A DNA stretch of 64,000 nt from Eutypa lata (lineage: Eukaryota > Ascomycota > Sordariomycetes > Xylariales > Diatrypaceae), in assembly GCA_022661535.1 (NCBI GenBank), contig JAKULF010000009.1, forward strand, positions 2,790,001 through 2,854,000, given 5' to 3'. Position numbers and translations under genes: made by a program. Positions 1 to 11,577 of the stretch are shown piece after piece; the stretch's first letter is position 1, and each line of letters starts with the position of its first letter. The notes under the pieces are model-generated. The model searched no databases, was not told the origin of the DNA, and worked only from the letters and a program-made list of their open reading frames with translations.

Positions 1-1
1 C

Positions 2-1921
2 GAAGCTGCTGAGCTGGTATGGATGCACGAACATGGAGTCAAGCCGCCCGAACATGGTGCCCCTTATCACTACACGCCGCACCTACGAAAAGACAGCTAC
101 GCACGCGCTCGGACTGCTAGTGTTAACCGGCACAGTGGCGACTTTGGCGGCGCTGGACGTGCTAGAGATTCTCTGCGTTCTTACTCGGGTAGCTCATCTG
201 GAAGTGACATGGGCACCCCGTCTGATAGTCCTCGTGAGAGCACCGACCAACCACGTAGCGTTCCCCAAGAGCCGACTAAATCTAAGTCGTACTCTGTGTT
301 GGGAAATACCCACCGCCCGAGTGCCCGTAATCACCGTCGGCGGAGTAGTATGAAGCGCAACATTAGCGGCGAGATAGAGAAGCCATTCTCGGGAGATCAG
401 ATTTGGGAAGAGCCCGAGGGTAATGCCCCAGAGCCGCCACCCAAGGAGTCCGGTGCTTCTAACAAGGTCCCGACGCCGCTGAAGCCGAAGCCGCGGAATC
501 CTCTGGGCAGAGTTCAGTTTGCGCCCGCGTCGCCTCAGACCTCCCCGTCCGGGTCGCCAAAGCGCCTCTCTAGATTCGATATCCACAGAAACCCACCGTC
601 CCAGTCACGCAACCCCAGCTACCGAACTAACAGCCCTCTCCCGTCATCGTCGGAGCCTACTGAGGAAGTTCCGAAGAAGCATGGGATGGAGATACGCGGC
701 GATGATATTCGTCAGGCTACGAGCATGCGGCTAAAGGACCGTAGTGCCAAGCTCCCCACGCCCTCCGCCGTCAGTGACAGCCCTGGACGTCCAATCGTAA
801 GCTTTGACAAAAATTGGAAGGCCCCCGAAGAGGCAACTGATCGAACGTCAGAAGAGTCCAACCGAGTCCCACTCGACGGGCTCAGAAAAGGCGGTCCGGG
901 TCAAGACTCGGTACCGCCTGTCCCTACTATCGCAGTTACGTCGATTCCTGAGACTTCGCCGTCCCCGCCATCATCGCGGTCATCTGGCGCGCCCGCCATC
1001 CCAAGTATTCAAATAGAGGGCAGTGATGACAATGGCCCACGGATTCCCGTACCTACTATCGTGCTCCCCGGTGACGACGACAACAGCAGCAATAACAACA
1101 GTACCACGTCAAGCCCTACCAAGCCCTCAGCTAGACCACTACCAACCCCCGGTGCATCCAATGCTCAGTCTCGCGGTCCCTTCGGAGGTCGCCCGAGAGG
1201 CCACTGGTCGCCTGATCCCCATAACAATAACATACCAGGCCGCTCCACGGCGCTCTGCCACGAATGTGGACATGCCATCCAGGGCCGCTTCGTGGCACTG
1301 AAGGGCTCCGCGGAGCGCTTCCACCCGCAGTGCTTCCGGTGCTACACGTGTGGGACGGGACTCGAGGCGCTCGAGATCAGCCCGGAGCCAGACTCATTCC
1401 GGAGCGAGCGGCTGGACCGGATCCGACGGCGGGCGGCGGGCGAGGTGCTCGACGAGGAGCCCGGCCAGACCATGGCCGAGGACGGCGACGACCGGCTCCG
1501 GTTCTTCTGCCACCTGGACTGGCACGAGCAGTTCGCGCCGCGCTGCAAGCACTGCAAGACGCCCATCCTCGGCGAGCACATCGTCGCCCTGGGCGCCCAC
1601 TGGCACTACGGCCACTTCTTCTGCGCCGAGTGCGGCGACCCCTTCGACCGCGGCATGACCCACATCGAGAAGGACGGCTGGGCCTGGTGCGTCAGCTGCC
1701 AGACCAAGCGCACCGAGCGCCGCGCCCCCAAGTGCCGCAAGTGCAAGGTCGCCGTCATCGGCCAGTACGTCCGCGCCCTGGGCGGCGAGTGGCACGACGA
1801 GTGCTTTCGCTGTGCCACTTGCGGCGGCGGCTTCGACGACGGCCAGATCTTCCCCGTCCCCGAGCGCGGCGACGGCGTCGTCCTGTGCACGGGGTGTCGT
1901 GCTGCGGAGCTCAAGATGTGA
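2..1921 (+). CDS. LIM-domain protein (paxillin-like), 5' end outside the window
   Basis: The frame is already open at base 2 and reads in the same frame into the first ATG at 23, so the true start lies upstream and this is a partial gene. Residues are counted from that ATG. About 410 residues are Ser/Pro-rich and low in complexity. Three LIM zinc-binding domains follow: about 412-499, 506-560 and 571-627, each with the CxxC...HxxCxxC...CxxC/D pattern (CHEC/CRYC-like, CKHC/CAEC, CRKC/CATC). The first LIM has a long insert between its two zinc fingers. LIM domains bind proteins. Fungal relatives with a disordered N-terminus and C-terminal LIMs act at the cell cortex and actin ring (Pxl1 type), but that role is inference. 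The LIM-coding part (1250-1900) is much more GC-rich than the rest. It converges on the SUMO gene. Confidence 0.88.
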   Translation, partial: EAAELVWMHEHGVKPPEHGAPYHYTPHLRKDSYARARTASVNRHSGDFGGAGRARDSLRSYSGSSSGSDMGTPSDSPRESTDQPRSVPQEPTKSKSYSVLGNTHRPSARNHRRRSSMKRNISGEIEKPFSGDQIWEEPEGNAPEPPPKESGASNKVPTPLKPKPRNPLGRVQFAPASPQTSPSGSPKRLSRFDIHRNPPSQSRNPSYRTNSPLPSSSEPTEEVPKKHGMEIRGDDIRQATSMRLKDRSAKLPTPSAVSDSPGRPIVSFDKNWKAPEEATDRTSEESNRVPLDGLRKGGPGQDSVPPVPTIAVTSIPETSPSPPSSRSSGAPAIPSIQIEGSDDNGPRIPVPTIVLPGDDDNSSNNNSTTSSPTKPSARPLPTPGASNAQSRGPFGGRPRGHWSPDPHNNNIPGRSTALCHECGHAIQGRFVALKGSAERFHPQCFRCYTCGTGLEALEISPEPDSFRSERLDRIRRRAAGEVLDEEPGQTMAEDGDDRLRFFCHLDWHEQFAPRCKHCKTPILGEHIVALGAHWHYGHFFCAECGDPFDRGMTHIEKDGWAWCVSCQTKRTERRAPKCRKCKVAVIGQYVRALGGEWHDECFRCATCGGGFDDGQIFPVPERGDGVVLCTGCRAAELKM

Positions 1922-2815
1922 GTGACGACGCGAGGTGACGGCTGTGTGGATGGGTAGATAGATAGCTGGGATAGGTAGTCGAGTGGATGGATGGATGGAT
2001 GGATAGACAAACGGACGGACTTGGGATGCAGAAGAAATTTGACAGTGACAGATTGACAGAAGAGAAGATGGCGTTGATGGTTTTTTTTCTTTCGGTTCGT
2101 GACTCTGAGCAAGCAAGCAAGCAAGCGGGTTTTTATCTTCGTTTTTTCTATTTCAATTTGATTCGAACTTGCAAGATTTGATTGATTTAGCTTGGTTTGG
2201 TGGGTTCGGTGTTTTTGCTTGCCATTTGCCTTCGAGATTGATTACTGCCCCTTAATAGTTCGTGAAATATACGATCACCTATCTACCTTCTTGCTCCTAC
2301 TCTGGTATCTATCTATATTGCCTTACCTCTTAGTCTAGAAGTCAAGGGGAAAGTCATTAAATAACCTCATTATTTAAGTTATACTACACTGGGTCTTGGC
2401 GAATGATCACATCATGAATATGGAATGGTAGTTTTGTGTAGTAGCATATCTAGACTATTCTAATAGAGCACAGGATCTCGCACTTGAAAGAATATACCTA
2501 GAAGCTCGGGATAGAAGATGTGCGGTGGTGCAAAGCAAGCCTGTCCTGAAGTGGCTGCGCATGTGTGATTAACTATGTATGAACTCCATGAAATCTGCAA
2601 AGCAAATTCCTAATCCCTATGGTCGAGAGAGAAGTCCAAGGCCGGTAAGGAAATGAAGCGTGAATTTTTTCATTGCCAAAGATCCCCTCCCTTATGCGCA
2701 TTCCCTTCCCTTTGCGCCTAATCATCATCATAGCCATCGTGATCACCCTCCCATCATAGCAGTTGTGTACCATGGGTGCTGTCTTATTGCGACGTTGAAT
2801 GTAGACAGGTGCTGA
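1922..2815. other. Convergent intergenic region with short tandem repeats
   Basis: This region separates the stop codons of the LIM gene and the SUMO gene and should hold both 3' UTRs. Visible elements are a GATG/ATGG run at about 1984-2004 and a four-copy AAGC run at about 2108-2125. I see no coding exon. Confidence 0.6.
1984..2004. repeat. (GATG)n microsatellite
   Basis: Five consecutive tetranucleotide units lie just 3' of the LIM-protein stop codon. Confidence 0.8.
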
Positions 2816-3209
2816 TCAGCATGCGTCTCGACTTCCTCCTCCCACCTGCTCCTGATGAACTTCGAGGCAATCGCCGTCTGCCATCTCCAGCTATCGAGAG
2901 GGAGTATGGTGGTTAGTAACGAGAAATACATGCATAGCAAAGACATCGGAAGCCATATTAGCAACTTACAGTGTCGGGAGTGTCGCTAGCTTGAACACGT
3001 TGGCCTTCAAATAGGAATCGAACTGACTGCGGGCTCTTGCCCTGTCGATCGCAGAAGGCTGTCATAAGCTTCTCAAGCTTCGTAGAGCGCTTGATCTTGA
3101 AAAAAACTTCGTTGTTGTTGTCGGTGACCTTGATGTTTAGGTGCTCTGCTGGGGCGGCGGCCTCAGGTCGGTCACCGGACGGGCTTCCGCTCTCGTTCTC
3201 ACCGGACAT
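2816..3209 (-). CDS. SMT3: SUMO (ubiquitin-like modifier, Smt3)
   Basis: Small ubiquitin-related modifier that is attached to lysines of target proteins. There are two exons, 3209..2970 and 2890..2816, with a 79-nt intron (donor GTAAGT, branch TTACTAAC, acceptor TAG). The product is 104 aa. After an acidic N-terminus, the beta-grasp core starts near residue 23 (LNIKVTDNNN), continues through FCDRQGKSP and RFLFEGQRV, and ends in HQEQVGG. The diglycine is followed by six residues (GSRDAC) that a Ulp-type protease should remove to expose the conjugating glycine. Length and tail fit fungal Smt3. Read without splicing, exon 1 would stop after three more codons and lack the GG, so the intron is required. 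The gene is divergent from CMC4. Confidence 0.95.
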
Positions 3210-4519
3210 GTTGAGGTTATGGGAATGAGAATTTGTGGTAGACGTGATTCGCGACGATATCTCTATTGAAATTGGGAGTGGTAGTGGTTAGCGGGAAGGA
3301 TGTTCTTGTATCAACCAGTGGTGAGGATGCACATGTGCGTAAGTGGGTAGTGGAATGCGGCAGGGCTCTTGAGGTAGGTAGGGCAGGTCGGTCGGCCACT
3401 TATTGATTTGTTCAGGTGGTGGGGGAGGGTGTAGTCTAAGGTGTAAGTAAAGTACGTACTTATATGGTATGGACTGAACAGAGGTGGGGACTGCTTTGCC
3501 TGATGTTCCTTAGAGAGCAGAATGCGAGATTCTGTGTATCTTTTCACGGGATGAACAAAGTATGTTGAAGTTTTGCTGGGAAGACACGGTCAGGTAATGG
3601 GAAGGTTGGTTGATTGGTGAAGGTGAAGATGAAGATGAAGTGAATCAAAAGGTAAAAGTTCTAGACGTGAAAGAAGACTTGGCAAATGACATCTAGGTAC
3701 GTAGTGTGTAGATTGTTTCTGATTCGTAGGAAATAACTAGTGCTCCCTGGTGCTGATAAATTTTACCCTAACAGCGTATCAGCCGGATCTAACTTACCTT
3801 ATCTGCCTAGATGCCTCAAGTTAGACGCCTTGGGTATGTAGGATATGTAGGTAGGTACCGATGTGAGGGAGGTATGTACAGAGTAACTATGTGGTTGGTC
3901 GCGTTCGGTGCTGACCAGGATAACAAGGAGAGGCGGCTGAGGCGGGTATTTAGTTGAAGTGGAAGGTGGGGTATCAATAAAAATTAAAGGCCTTTAGACA
4001 AACATTTGAAGTGTTCGTTTCAAGTACCTAGGGAGGAAGCTACGACCAATTGAAAGAAACTAAACGATAACTTGGTAGTTACTGCCTTCGTTGAAGCTTG
4101 GAGTATCAGTGTGTAGGATCCTGTTAGTTGCGGTGGCTAGTATGTAGGATGTAGCTCTTGGGATGGATGGATTACTACCTAAAAAGGTACATAGAGGAAT
4201 ATATATTCAAAACAGTGTAGAGAAGAATACTTAGAGGCTAGGTTACTATATATCGTTAAAACGTACTGAGTTCATAAAGGCACAACGCTTGTATTACGTC
4301 ATTCCATTTGCTAATATGTAGGTATAACTTGATATATAAAGTAGGTAAGATACGTAAGTAAATAGATGATAATAGAGAACTTTTTATGTTGTCTTCAACT
4401 TCCTATAAGCTTGAACCACCGCTAAAGATCTCAGCTCATTTGCCAGTTAGTTATAGCCTGTGGCAACTCTTCACGTTGGCGGAATCGTATCTCTTGCATG
4501 GAATCTAGCAGTCTGTAAT
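3210..4519. other. Divergent intergenic region (SUMO / CMC4)
   Basis: About 1.3 kb between the SUMO and CMC4 start codons, presumably carrying both promoters. It contains a GAAGAT run near 3625-3640 and several TAGGTA/TACCTA hexamers (3690-3860). I see no convincing coding segment. Confidence 0.5.
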
Positions 4520-4964
4520 ATGGTTTGTCCCATGGCTTGGTCACAATCGTATGGATGGCTTCACTAACTTGGTTTTAGGGACTGAAGGAAGACCTTGAGG
4601 CTCGACCTCCATGCCATCCTCGTGCGGTTAGTACTGTTTATGATCCTTCATCACATATGATACTATGTTGCCTGCTGACACCAGGGTTTCTAGTGTGCTA
4701 TACAAGGTATTTAACGTTCCGCAACAATCGCATTTTCATACGCTTTCACTCGATTGCCTTCGGGAGCTAACACCACAACCAGACTGCCTTACCAAGAATT
4801 CATACAAGGAAGCAAAATGCCAAAACTTTATTGACGCCCTTTACGAATGCTGTGATGCATTTTACCAGAAGAACGGAGAAGACGCGACTACCGCTAGCTG
4901 TCCAAAGGCACACCTCCTGCGACTGAAGATGAAGCAGCGTCAAGAGGAAAGGAACAAGCAATAG
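4520..4964 (+). CDS. CMC4: Cmc4, twin Cx9C mitochondrial intermembrane-space protein
   Basis: Small disulfide-rich protein of the mitochondrial intermembrane space, the class imported by the Mia40 relay. Four coding exons: 4520..4522 (ATG only), 4579..4626, 4694..4706 (13 nt) and 4783..4964, giving 81 aa. The tiny third exon supplies CAIQ and the first base of the next Asp codon. With it, the first Cx9C (C13 to C23) is complete and matches the ACAIQDC motif of yeast Cmc4. The second Cx9C is C34 to C44, followed by C45 and a third pair member near ASCPK, then LLRLKMKQR as in the family. All three introns have GT...AG ends, and introns 2 and 3 have CTGAC and CTAAC branch sites. The first donor, GTTTGT, is weak. 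A simple open frame from 4665 reads intron sequence and loses the first Cys motif. Confidence 0.9.
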
Positions 4965-5977
4965 CTCAGGATGATGGTTTTACCAGCCCCGATTACTTGG
5001 CTTAGGAGCACGACATCGGCATCAGCATCAGCATCACGTAGCTGAAAGCATCACCATAGGGATATATTATAAAGATTATAGATGTAACACCCATCCTCGC
5101 GACGTGAACCTCCGACGAACAGTCAAGGTCACAATTTTCGGAGGGTGAAATTCCTCTAGGCGAATCATTGAGCACGCAAGGAGACCTCGATGGGCCTGGA
5201 TAAGCATTGAAATACAAAAGAAGTGGCTTATCCCGAGACTCTAAAATGAAGCCGAATGACATTGAGGAGAAAAAGAGAAGAAATATCAACAGAGTCTGTG
5301 GATGAAAGAGATTTTATATGTACCTAATCTAGCTCCACTAACTGAGGCTTAGCTTATCTAGGTTTTAAGGTACCTACTTACGTGCCAGGCACCTGCACAT
5401 TTCATAAGCCACTTAACTACGGAGTATGTACCAGCCACAACTATCTCAGGTACTTCATACGTAGGCATGTAGGTACATGCCAACACGCGAGCAATTTGAA
5501 CGCGCTCAGGGTGTGCACCTGTTGACAGAACATTGGTTAGCTCCAATGTACCTACATACTCCCCACAAGCATGGGTACCTCGCACTGAGAGCAAAGAAAC
5601 TGCAGTAAACTTCCAGGTTGGGACTTCAGCTTGAGATACAACGAATCCTCCCTAGGTATCTATCAGGAAAAGAGGAAATATTTCCGAGTCTCGGGTCTCG
5701 TAAGGTTGTCATTGACAATATATTATTCTCTTTGGCAGTTCCTTTTCCAATTCTGCTGAAGGCAGAAAATACCATCAAGTTCTACCATTCTTGTCAACTC
5801 TGGAATTGACCTTGTCATTTCCAGCGTGCCAGCCCTAGCTAGCACATGGTTACGAACTGTAACCATGCTGGCAACTTCACGCATCACAAAAAACGAGTGT
5901 CAATCCCAATAAACCGATCTCCCCTCTGGATTCAACTGCGATTTTAGTAGCTTCTGAACATACAACACGCACACACG
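4965..5977. other. Intergenic region between CMC4 and the Nup84 gene
   Basis: About 1 kb. It holds a short GCATCA run near 5018-5036 and several TAGGTA/TACCTA motifs at 5370-5480. No coding exon is supported. Confidence 0.5.
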
Positions 5978-8900
5978 ATGCTGTCGCATAGACCACAGCG
6001 CTCGGCAAGCGCACGCCACGGCCAGTCGACAAGCACATTTGGATGGGTCGATCAGGAAGGTAGGCTACCATCTTTGCCCTTGACTGCCAATCTATACTCA
6101 AGACCTTCGGAGAGAAAGAGAAAGAGAGACTAACACCAGATGTATGTGCCTATGTAGCGTCAACCCCTAGTATCGGTGAACTGGGCGATGAATTCGTCCA
6201 AGACGCCCAACACTTTGCCAAAGCACTCGACGTACTCTCGCTACCTAAGAAGTCCCCTGCCGAGAAGCGTTCTGAGGTGTTCCGACTCGTTGATACATAT
6301 TATCAATATGCTATTGATAAAGTTCATACCCTACGTGATTCGCGTCGGAAACCGCCTAGGTCTAGTTTGCGCCGCTTAGATGATGCCTCAAGTCAAGACT
6401 CCATGGACTTGGACGATGCCGATTATGCCGACGAATCGCCTGCTTTGAAGGAAAGCCTCGAATATTGGGAACAAGAGGCCCAAACATGGGATATGTTGCG
6501 CCGACTCCTACCTCTCCGCTACTCGAGCCGAAATATCCTCAAGCCTGCCCGCCGGGACATCGCGAGATTTCAGAGTACTTCTGAGGTGTGGGAGCATTTC
6601 CTAGAGACAGATCCCACCGCCCAAGAGCGCAGGGCTATTCTCGAGTGTTTACAGAACAGCGCCGATGAATCGCGAGTAGATATTGACGAGCTTGTCCGGG
6701 AGTACCAACGGCGAGCAGAGCGAGGTGACATCATTGCCTTTGGGTGGCTTCACACGCGATCAGCTATTAAAATGCAAAAGAGTGTCAACGGCTTGTCAGG
6801 TGCCATAGATCCCAACACTCCAACTGCCACCCATGCGATCATTGGCGCTGATGGAAACGAGCCGCTTGTCACTCAGCTCGACCCGGATGTGGCAACAAGA
6901 CAGGGCCGAAAGCTGCAACCGCAAGATGACTACTTCGAGAGAGCTATATGGCTTGGATGCTATGAGTTGCTGAGACGAGGACGAAACATCGCCGAGATTA
7001 GAGACTGGTGTATAGAGAGAACTGAGGTTTGGAGGGCCGTGAGCATGTCGGCCATGCCCCTGTCCAAGGGTGAGAAGCAAGAGCGCGTCAATATCAATCC
7101 GTTGTCCACAATTCTTTGGCGACGCACGTGTTTTGCTCTAGCTCGCCAAGGGGGAACCGACGACTATGAACGTGCCGTCTATGGCATACTCTCTGGCGAC
7201 ATACCCAGCATTGAAAAGGTATGTCAGAGTTGGGACGATCACCTCTTTGCCCACTACAATGCACTTCTACGGACTCAATTCGATGCCTATTTGATAAAGC
7301 GCTCCTCACCAGATGCAACCGCAGCTATTACACAGTCGCTTCCTTCCTTCAACGCCATCCAATTCCATGGCGATTCTGCTTCTGTCGGACAGCGACTTGT
7401 CGAGTCCCTCGAGTCCAACCCCAAGACGTCGGCCGAGGCCAGGACGCCAATGAAATCTCTTCAAGCAGCTATCATCTCTAACAATCTGGAGCAATATATC
7501 TACGAGCTCGGACTTGTCCTCGGAGACCAGGCAAATGGCGAGGAATCTTCCGCATTGATACCGAAATTCGGGGCTGCTAACAAGGACCTTGATGCGCGGA
7601 AGTTCTTCCGACTAGACAATTACCGGGGGCTACGCGTTCTTGTCCATATATATCTGCTCATTACCAGTCTAGACGGGCTGGAGGGCAGCAGCCGTAATGA
7701 TCTGTCAGAACGTCATAGGGCACAGGAGAACGTGCTTTCAGCTTACGTCAGTGCGCTCCGGTTAAACGGCATGGTAGACTTGTTGCCACTATACTGTTCC
7801 AACCTCAAAGGAGACAGGGCTTTCTTTACTCTCGGGAGGAATGTCAGCAGCGTGCTGGATCCAAGAGAGAGGGACACTCTGCTACGAATTATGGAAAAGC
7901 TTGGAATGGACATCGCCAAATTTGTCCTATTCCAACCAGAATCACTTTTGCGGCAGTACCCAGATACAGACAATGATGGGCGAGTGTTAGGCAGTTTTAC
8001 CGTCTTCTCTAATGAGCCACCTTCGCTCAAGTATGGGAGGCCACTGAAGCCAGATTTCTTCGGCGAAGTTCCAGAGAATCTAGACACCGTCGATGAACAG
8101 CTCATCCAGTCTCTCGAGTGGTTCCTTCTTGTGGATGGTCTGTGGAATGAGATCTTCTTTGTTGGCACTATCATATACAAACGCTTCTTAAGTAAGTTAA
8201 ATGGTAGCACCTTTCCAGCCTAATGAGTGCCTCAAACTAATGGTTGGTTAGAGCATTTTAATCTGCATGCGGCGCGGGCCCTGTCGGAGCGAGTGCCATG
8301 CTCAGAAATATTTAAGAGAAAAGCTGGCGTACCTATCCCTGACAGTGCAGATCTGACATGGTTTGACGACGTTCGTTCAGACGCAGTGAATGGCACCCTC
8401 GAAGAGAATGGTCTCGGCATAGATGAGGTAGTCGTAGCCCGTAACTACTTCGAGTTAGAGTCCCTTGTACGATCACTCGACTCGATGGAGACGATAGCGT
8501 CCAGTGAGGGTCTAGCTAAAGAGTAGTAAGCAGCACCGGGATGTGGTTCTATATAGCGGAATCTTAGCTAACCTGGCAAGCAGTCCACCCGAGGAACTGG
8601 ATAGAAACTTCTGGACAGAAGTCGGCAACGAAGTAAAGCGCATAAAGAGCTTCATGAGACCACTTCTCAGCAACTGGCTCATGGAGAGCATCGAGGGTAA
8701 GGAGAGGAGATGTAGTGGAATGTAAGACAGACACTAACGACTTGGACAGAAGACGAGGAGTTCAATATGCTCCGAGACGCGTACCTACCAGAGGCCATCA
8801 TAGGTTACGTCAGTGTATTACACTTCGCGGGAACCAGCTTGTCTCGGGACAACCTCCTGGAGTGTATGGAGCTAGCGGCGGTGATCGCCAAGAAGGATTC

Positions 8901-9075
8901 TGACATAGCATCGGTACTCATGAAGTCAGGACGTATGAAGGAGATAGTGGAGGGGTTTGCAAACGCTAGCAAGGCGCTCGCCATTACCACGAGTGAAAAG
9001 AAGGGCTCTGGTGGTAGTAGCAAGAAGTTGCGTGAGATGGGCTGGACACGAGAACTGTGGTCGGTCAAGCGGTGA
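5978..9075 (+). CDS. NUP84: Nup84/Nup107 family nucleoporin
   Basis: Scaffold subunit of the Y-shaped (Nup84/Nup107-160) nuclear pore subcomplex, rich in alpha-helix. Five exons: 5978..6059, 6140..8191, 8252..8525, 8584..8696 and 8750..9075, giving 948 aa. Introns of 53-80 nt have GT-AG ends and recognisable branch sites (GACTAAC, AACTAAT, GCTAAC, CACTAAC). The phases join without a break. The large exon carries the Nup84/Nup107 signature: the helical stretch ending in PQDDYFERAIWLGCYELLRRG, then RRTCFALARQ and FRLDNYRGLRVLVHIYLL. The last exon encodes the C-terminal helices (EDEEFNMLRDAYLPEAIIGY). The N-terminal extension before the conserved part is shorter than in many relatives, so a different first exon is possible. 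It is followed in tandem by VPS37. Confidence 0.88.
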
Positions 9076-9667
9076 GGCAGTCTTTGGTTGCACATCATAC
9101 CTATTCTTTCTCTGGCGTTTCGGTAAAGGAGTCTTGGAAGACAAACATAACGGTGTACGAAATAGTTCTCGCCTGTAATGGACATTTGTTGTTATTTTCT
9201 CTGTCAACTGGCTCTACCTACCCTTTAGTACGTAGTAGGTTATGGACCTACATGTACCCTTGAACACGGCTAGGCTTGAATTTAAAATGGCTTCCAGAAA
9301 CGAAAACCAGCAGGCTCTTTTTATTGACTACCTACTGTACATATACTCCTTGACCGTAACAGTGCTCTTAATTCTGTTAGATTACGTATAATATTATGTG
9401 CCTCAGGTAATAAGACCTACATGTATGAACCTGTAGTTACCTATGTACTTAGTACATACCAACCTGACTTGAGATCGATAAGATAAGCCCCACCGAATGT
9501 ATACATGTAGCAGCTAATGTTGACTTGACGTAGCTTCAAACCCTCTTCCTCCGCATGTTCATCAGTGCAACTACATAGGTACTACATTCATGTTCCTAGA
9601 TGAGACGACCGCCATAAGAGTGGGAGGCTGTGGGAAATAAGTAACACCTCTCAATGCAACAAACATC
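9076..9667. other. Intergenic region upstream of VPS37
   Basis: About 590 bp with many TACCTA/TAGGTA and GTACAT motifs (9215-9445). I see no coding exon or RNA gene. Confidence 0.5.
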
Positions 9668-10577
9668 ATGTACGGTCCTCCCGCTTCACCTCCTGTTCCA
9701 CCGCCGAAGCCCAGCAGTCACGATGCCAGCCGACTAGGCACACCATCCACCACGAACTCCCCGCGACCACCACCTCCGCTTCCAGAAAATGGCCTGAATG
9801 GTATGGATTCCAAGGCAAGGGGTCTCGCAATTGACTCATCCGGTCTCATTCTTGCCCCGATGGGCAGCGCCCACACTCAACCCATACCCGATCCTGGGGA
9901 ACAATGGCTCCCTAAGGTGCTCGAGGACAAGTCGTGAGTTTTCCCCTGCATCTTCAACTCGATTCGAGTAGACTACATATATATCTCACTATGTCCTGCG
10001 GATGTATGTATGTTTGTGTATATGGTATATATGTCTAAATAAAACATTGCGCTACACCCACCACAGCAAGCAAGACCTCGCCGAGATACTCGGCAGCCAG
10101 GAGCTCCTCAACGCGCTGACGCACGCACCGTCGACGATGCACCCGTCGCTTGCCGCGACCGAGGACGCGCTCCTCGCGGCGCTCGACGAGAACGAGGGGC
10201 TGGCGCGGCACCTCGCGGACCTCGAGGCGCGCCTGGCGCACCAGCGCTCGTCCACGCAGGCTCAGCTCCTATCGACGCACGCCCTCGAGCGCCAGTGGCG
10301 CCAGAAGCAGGCCGAGATGGACCACGCCCTGAGCCCCTTCGCGCCCGCCGCGCTCTACCACCGCCTCACGCAGGCCCTGCAGGAGCAGGAGATGGTCTGC
10401 CTCGCTATGGAGGAGAGCTTCCTGGAAGGTGGCGGCACTGCTGCCGCTGACGCCCTCGCTACCGAGAGGGAGACCATCGAGTGGGTGAGGAGGTATCGCG
10501 AGGCCAGGAAGCTGTACTATCTTCGTCAGGAGAGGAAGGAGAGGTGGAATGAACGTCGGGTTGGTGGGTGGCGCTGA
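9668..10577 (+). CDS. VPS37: ESCRT-I subunit VPS37 (Mod(r) domain)
   Basis: Component of ESCRT-I, which sorts ubiquitinated membrane cargo into multivesicular bodies. Two exons, 9668..9933 and 10067..10577, joined across a 133-nt intron (donor GTGAGT, acceptor CACAG), giving 258 aa. The first 60 residues are proline-rich (PPASPPVPPPKP), as in fungal VPS37. The Mod(r) domain begins at WLPKVLEDK and continues into the second exon as KQDLAEIL, a long helical, coiled-coil region (LLAALDENEGLARHL) and an ALQEQEMVCLAMEESFL segment, ending in a basic ETIEWVRRYREARKLYYLR stretch. The second exon is clearly GC-richer than the first. Family assignment is firm; the start codon is the first ATG of the frame. 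Confidence 0.88.
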
Positions 10578-11577
10578 GCTAGCTGGCTGGCTTGCTGGTT
10601 GGTTGATCTACAGCGTTTCTCTTGGACTACAAACCGACCACTCTAGGTTTCGGAACGTGGAGTCATGATGTGATATAATGAATGAATGAATGGACGAATA
10701 AATGACTTATAGCTGGGTGGATCATCAGTTTACACAATACCCATGATGTATGTTAGTACAGTTGTGATCGGTGTCTACATCTGAACACGCCTCTCTCGTC
10801 CAAAGAGTCAGCTTGATCTGCGGTCTACGTTGCAATTTATTTATTTTAGCATGACTATCTCTGGGGTCTGGGCTCTGTGGCCGCGAAAGCTGTGATATCC
10901 CTCGGTCTGTGAGACAGTGTCATAATTAATGACTCGTCCAGAATAGTGTTTCCCATGTGTATTTACGTAGACTTCGATTTCAGAATTACAAATATAGTTT
11001 ATATGATCTTGAAGCAACAAGACAGACTTTTTCTAATTTTACCGCGCGTCTCTTCGAAACCCTTCTCTATATCTTACTCATGTAGCTTCTTGCTCATAAC
11101 ATTTGCTTATGACATAGAGCTGCCAATACTGTTGACTACCCAGTCATCCTTCCTTCGCTGTATATTTGATACCCTTCTGTCTAGAATCATAACACCCCCC
11201 AAGTAGTTACATATGAATATATGCACATACCGTGTCAGAAAGTAGGTCAAGGGGTGTTATCAGACCCTCATACCAGAATGCAAGGGGGATTTTTGTACAA
11301 CGCTTGCTCGCTTGCTTTGCTAGCGTACACAATGCTGGGACACGAGGTTCGCGCATGTTACGTTATATTATATGTTGGGTTGTGCTTTACGCATCTACTT
11401 CTATGCCACATCATCATTTCCTAGACTCCTCATTGCAGCTATGTGCCCATGTATTGTATATTCTCTTTTTTATATGATGCTGTTGATGCCTCCCCGCAAG
11501 GCGATTTTGGCTAATCAAGCATACTACTTCTTCTGACTGTCCTTACTCCCACTACCACCCAAATCATCATTTCGATA
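10578..11577. other. Convergent intergenic region
   Basis: About 1 kb between the VPS37 stop and the stop of the unknown-function gene on the other strand. It contains an (AATG)n run near 10677-10692 and is otherwise AT-leaning with no convincing coding segment. Short frames at 10946-11477 show no family features. Confidence 0.5.

Noticed and set aside
1394..2116. 240-codon open frame antisense to the LIM domains
   Set aside because: It lies opposite very GC-rich LIM coding sequence, where stop codons are rare on both strands, and its Ala/Val/Leu-rich product resembles no family.
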